From Bacteroidales bacterium UBA6244 (lineage in GTDB: Bacteria > Bacteroidota > Bacteroidia > Bacteroidales > F082), in contig DJVY01000002.1 in the NCBI GenBank assembly GCA_002440885.1, positions 62,001 through 126,000 on the forward strand: DNA of 64,000 bases, given 5' to 3'. This document shows, in pieces, positions 62,966-64,000 of the stretch; the first letter of the stretch is position 1, and every line of letters starts with the position of its first letter. Under the pieces are notes generated by a model. The model was not told where the DNA came from and did not search any database. It was given only the letters and a program-made list of their open reading frames with translations. The translations under genes were made by a program, and so were the position numbers.

Positions 62966-64000
62966 ATGTGCCGATATTCTTTGCCTGCAACAGGTTTAAT
63001 TTTGCTTCTCTTTCTTTTTTTAACCGATACCGTTGTCGCCCAGCAGCCGTCTTGGATTGATTACTATAAGCGATCGCAAATGTATCCTGACGACATTTGG
63101 ATTACGGGCTTCGTTTCGGGTTACAATACGGCCAATGAAGATCCGGGAAAACTCGTTGATACCTATGAAACAATGGCCCGCGATAAGGTGATTCAAAGCA
63201 TCGAGATAGAGATTGAAACACAAAACGAAATGACCATTTCCAATATTAACGGTCAATCGGATGAGGCTTTTTTGTCAAAAAGTGTATCGTTTGCACATGC
63301 TAAAATAAATGGCTTGAAAACAGAACATTTTTACGACAAAAAGAAAAATGAGGTATTTGCTTTCAGTTACGTGAACCGGAAAGAGTTGGCTTTTTATTAC
63401 AAGAATCTTCTTTCGGCGAATCAAAGCAAGCTGGAACAAAAACTTAAAGAAGGCCGTTCTTTTTTAAAATCGGGAAACAAAGAAGAGGCATTGCGTAGTT
63501 TTTACGAAGGAATGCCCTTGCTGGCGGAGATCGATCAGGCACACATGTTGCTTGTAGCACTTAACCGCAAAATGCTCACCGACATTCATCTGGATGAAAT
63601 TGATAAGCTGAGCATTGAGTTGAATTCTGAAATTAGTCAATTGCAAAAAGGCACCGAGCTCAACATGCAGGAGGCGGCATATTTTGTGGCCTATGGATTG
63701 TTTATACAGTTTGGAAACAAGTCTGCCACGCTACAATTAAGCCCTACAACCTACCTCAACACAGGATTTGAAAGTCAATTTAGCCATCAGTGGGAAACTG
63801 CTTTGAAAGAGGCATTGGTAAAAGCCGGAGCTTATCAGGTGAAAGTAAACAATCCAACCATGCCTGCGCGACTTTTGGTTACGGGTAACTACTGGCTTCA
63901 GGATAATCATGTGGTGATACAAGCCCGGATTTTGCAACAAGGCCAGATAGTGGCTGCGGCCTCCGGACGAATTCCGACAGCGTATTTAACATCACAGGAC
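62966..64000 (+). CDS. LPP20-like secreted protein (3' end outside window)
   Basis: The reading frame from ATG 62966 stays open through the last base of the window, so at least 345 residues are encoded and the end is missing. A hydrophobic signal sequence (residues about 8-28, ending near VVAQQ) precedes an LPP20-type region: PSWIDYYKRSQMYPDDIWITGFVSGYNTAN, then YETMARDKVIQSIEIEIETQNEM and a helical-strand stretch with a YVNRKELAFYYK motif, which matches the LPP20 pattern of a Trp-start, a YP-containing turn and a short repeat-like fold. After residue 150 it is helical (SLLNQLQKGTELNM-type) and then strand-rich with a QDNHVVIQARILQQGQIVAAASG segment. It is directly downstream of the CsgG-like gene, so co-expression is likely. 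Confidence 0.72.
   Translation, partial: MCRYSLPATGLILLLFLFLTDTVVAQQPSWIDYYKRSQMYPDDIWITGFVSGYNTANEDPGKLVDTYETMARDKVIQSIEIEIETQNEMTISNINGQSDEAFLSKSVSFAHAKINGLKTEHFYDKKKNEVFAFSYVNRKELAFYYKNLLSANQSKLEQKLKEGRSFLKSGNKEEALRSFYEGMPLLAEIDQAHMLLVALNRKMLTDIHLDEIDKLSIELNSEISQLQKGTELNMQEAAYFVAYGLFIQFGNKSATLQLSPTTYLNTGFESQFSHQWETALKEALVKAGAYQVKVNNPTMPARLLVTGNYWLQDNHVVIQARILQQGQIVAAASGRIPTAYLTSQD

Overview
The window is chromosomal DNA from a member of the Bacteroidota, most likely a free-living Bacteroidales/Marinilabiliales-type organism. The evidence is consistent across the window. Many genes are preceded by the Bacteroidota -7 promoter motif TAnnTTTG. Shine-Dalgarno sites are not conspicuous. A secreted protein ends in a type IX secretion (T9SS) sorting domain. 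The gene content (UpxY-type NusG paralogue, GldH-like lipoprotein, secreted C69 and S46 peptidases, TlpA/DUF4369 protein, LruC and lamin-tail proteins, a CysN-CysC fusion) is typical of this phylum. I see no rRNA, tRNA, insertion sequence, prophage or CRISPR array. No gene-free stretch exceeds 300 bases; the longest, about 276 bases, lies between the polysaccharide export operon and the divergent gene at 40267. Both edges cut a gene: a helicase-like C-terminus (1-972) and an LPP20-like secreted protein (62966-64000).

Layout. 1-12.2 kb: the helicase tail, a small lipoprotein, lnt, a 7TM hybrid histidine kinase, an S41 tail protease, a secreted arylsulfotransferase-like protein and a LamG/LruC lipoprotein. 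12.3-20.5 kb: the ileS / TraR-DksA-like / lspA cluster, a radical SAM protein, two paired unknown exported proteins and a TlpA-like thioredoxin lipoprotein. 20.5-26 kb: two tandem C69 dipeptidases, then asd-ribF. 26-31.8 kb: a lamin-tail protein, a membrane-anchored MutS-like ATPase and a coiled-coil membrane protein. 31.8-40 kb, all minus strand: wza, wzc, a sugar dehydrogenase of the WlbA/WbpB type, a UpxY-like antiterminator, then cysD, cysN(C) and a gldH-like gene. This puts exopolysaccharide export next to sulfate activation. 40.2-51.6 kb: a metallophosphoesterase-fold protein that has lost its usual metal ligands, topA, an arginase-fold protein with an incomplete metal site, ruvC, a flippase-like protein with a family 2 glycosyltransferase, ispD, queA and a multi-pass acyltransferase-like protein. 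51.7-58.3 kb: a complete RND efflux operon with its own TetR regulator. 58.4-64 kb: a DPP11-type S46 peptidase, a zinc-ribbon protein, and a CsgG-TPR-SH3 protein followed by an LPP20-like protein.

How they work together. Three themes recur: envelope biogenesis (lnt, lspA, polysaccharide export, efflux, gldH-like, CsgG/LPP20), extracellular peptide and polymer use (C69, S46, S41 and T9SS-secreted proteins) and core housekeeping (ileS, topA, ruvC, queA, ispD, asd, ribF). The least explained parts are the two enzyme folds with degraded metal sites (40267-42171 and 44668-45843), the CsgG/LPP20 pair at the right edge, the MutS-like membrane ATPase, and the polysaccharide export operon with a terminator-like hairpin in its upstream region and a UpxY-like gene at its 3' end. 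All family assignments come from reading motifs; no database search was run.
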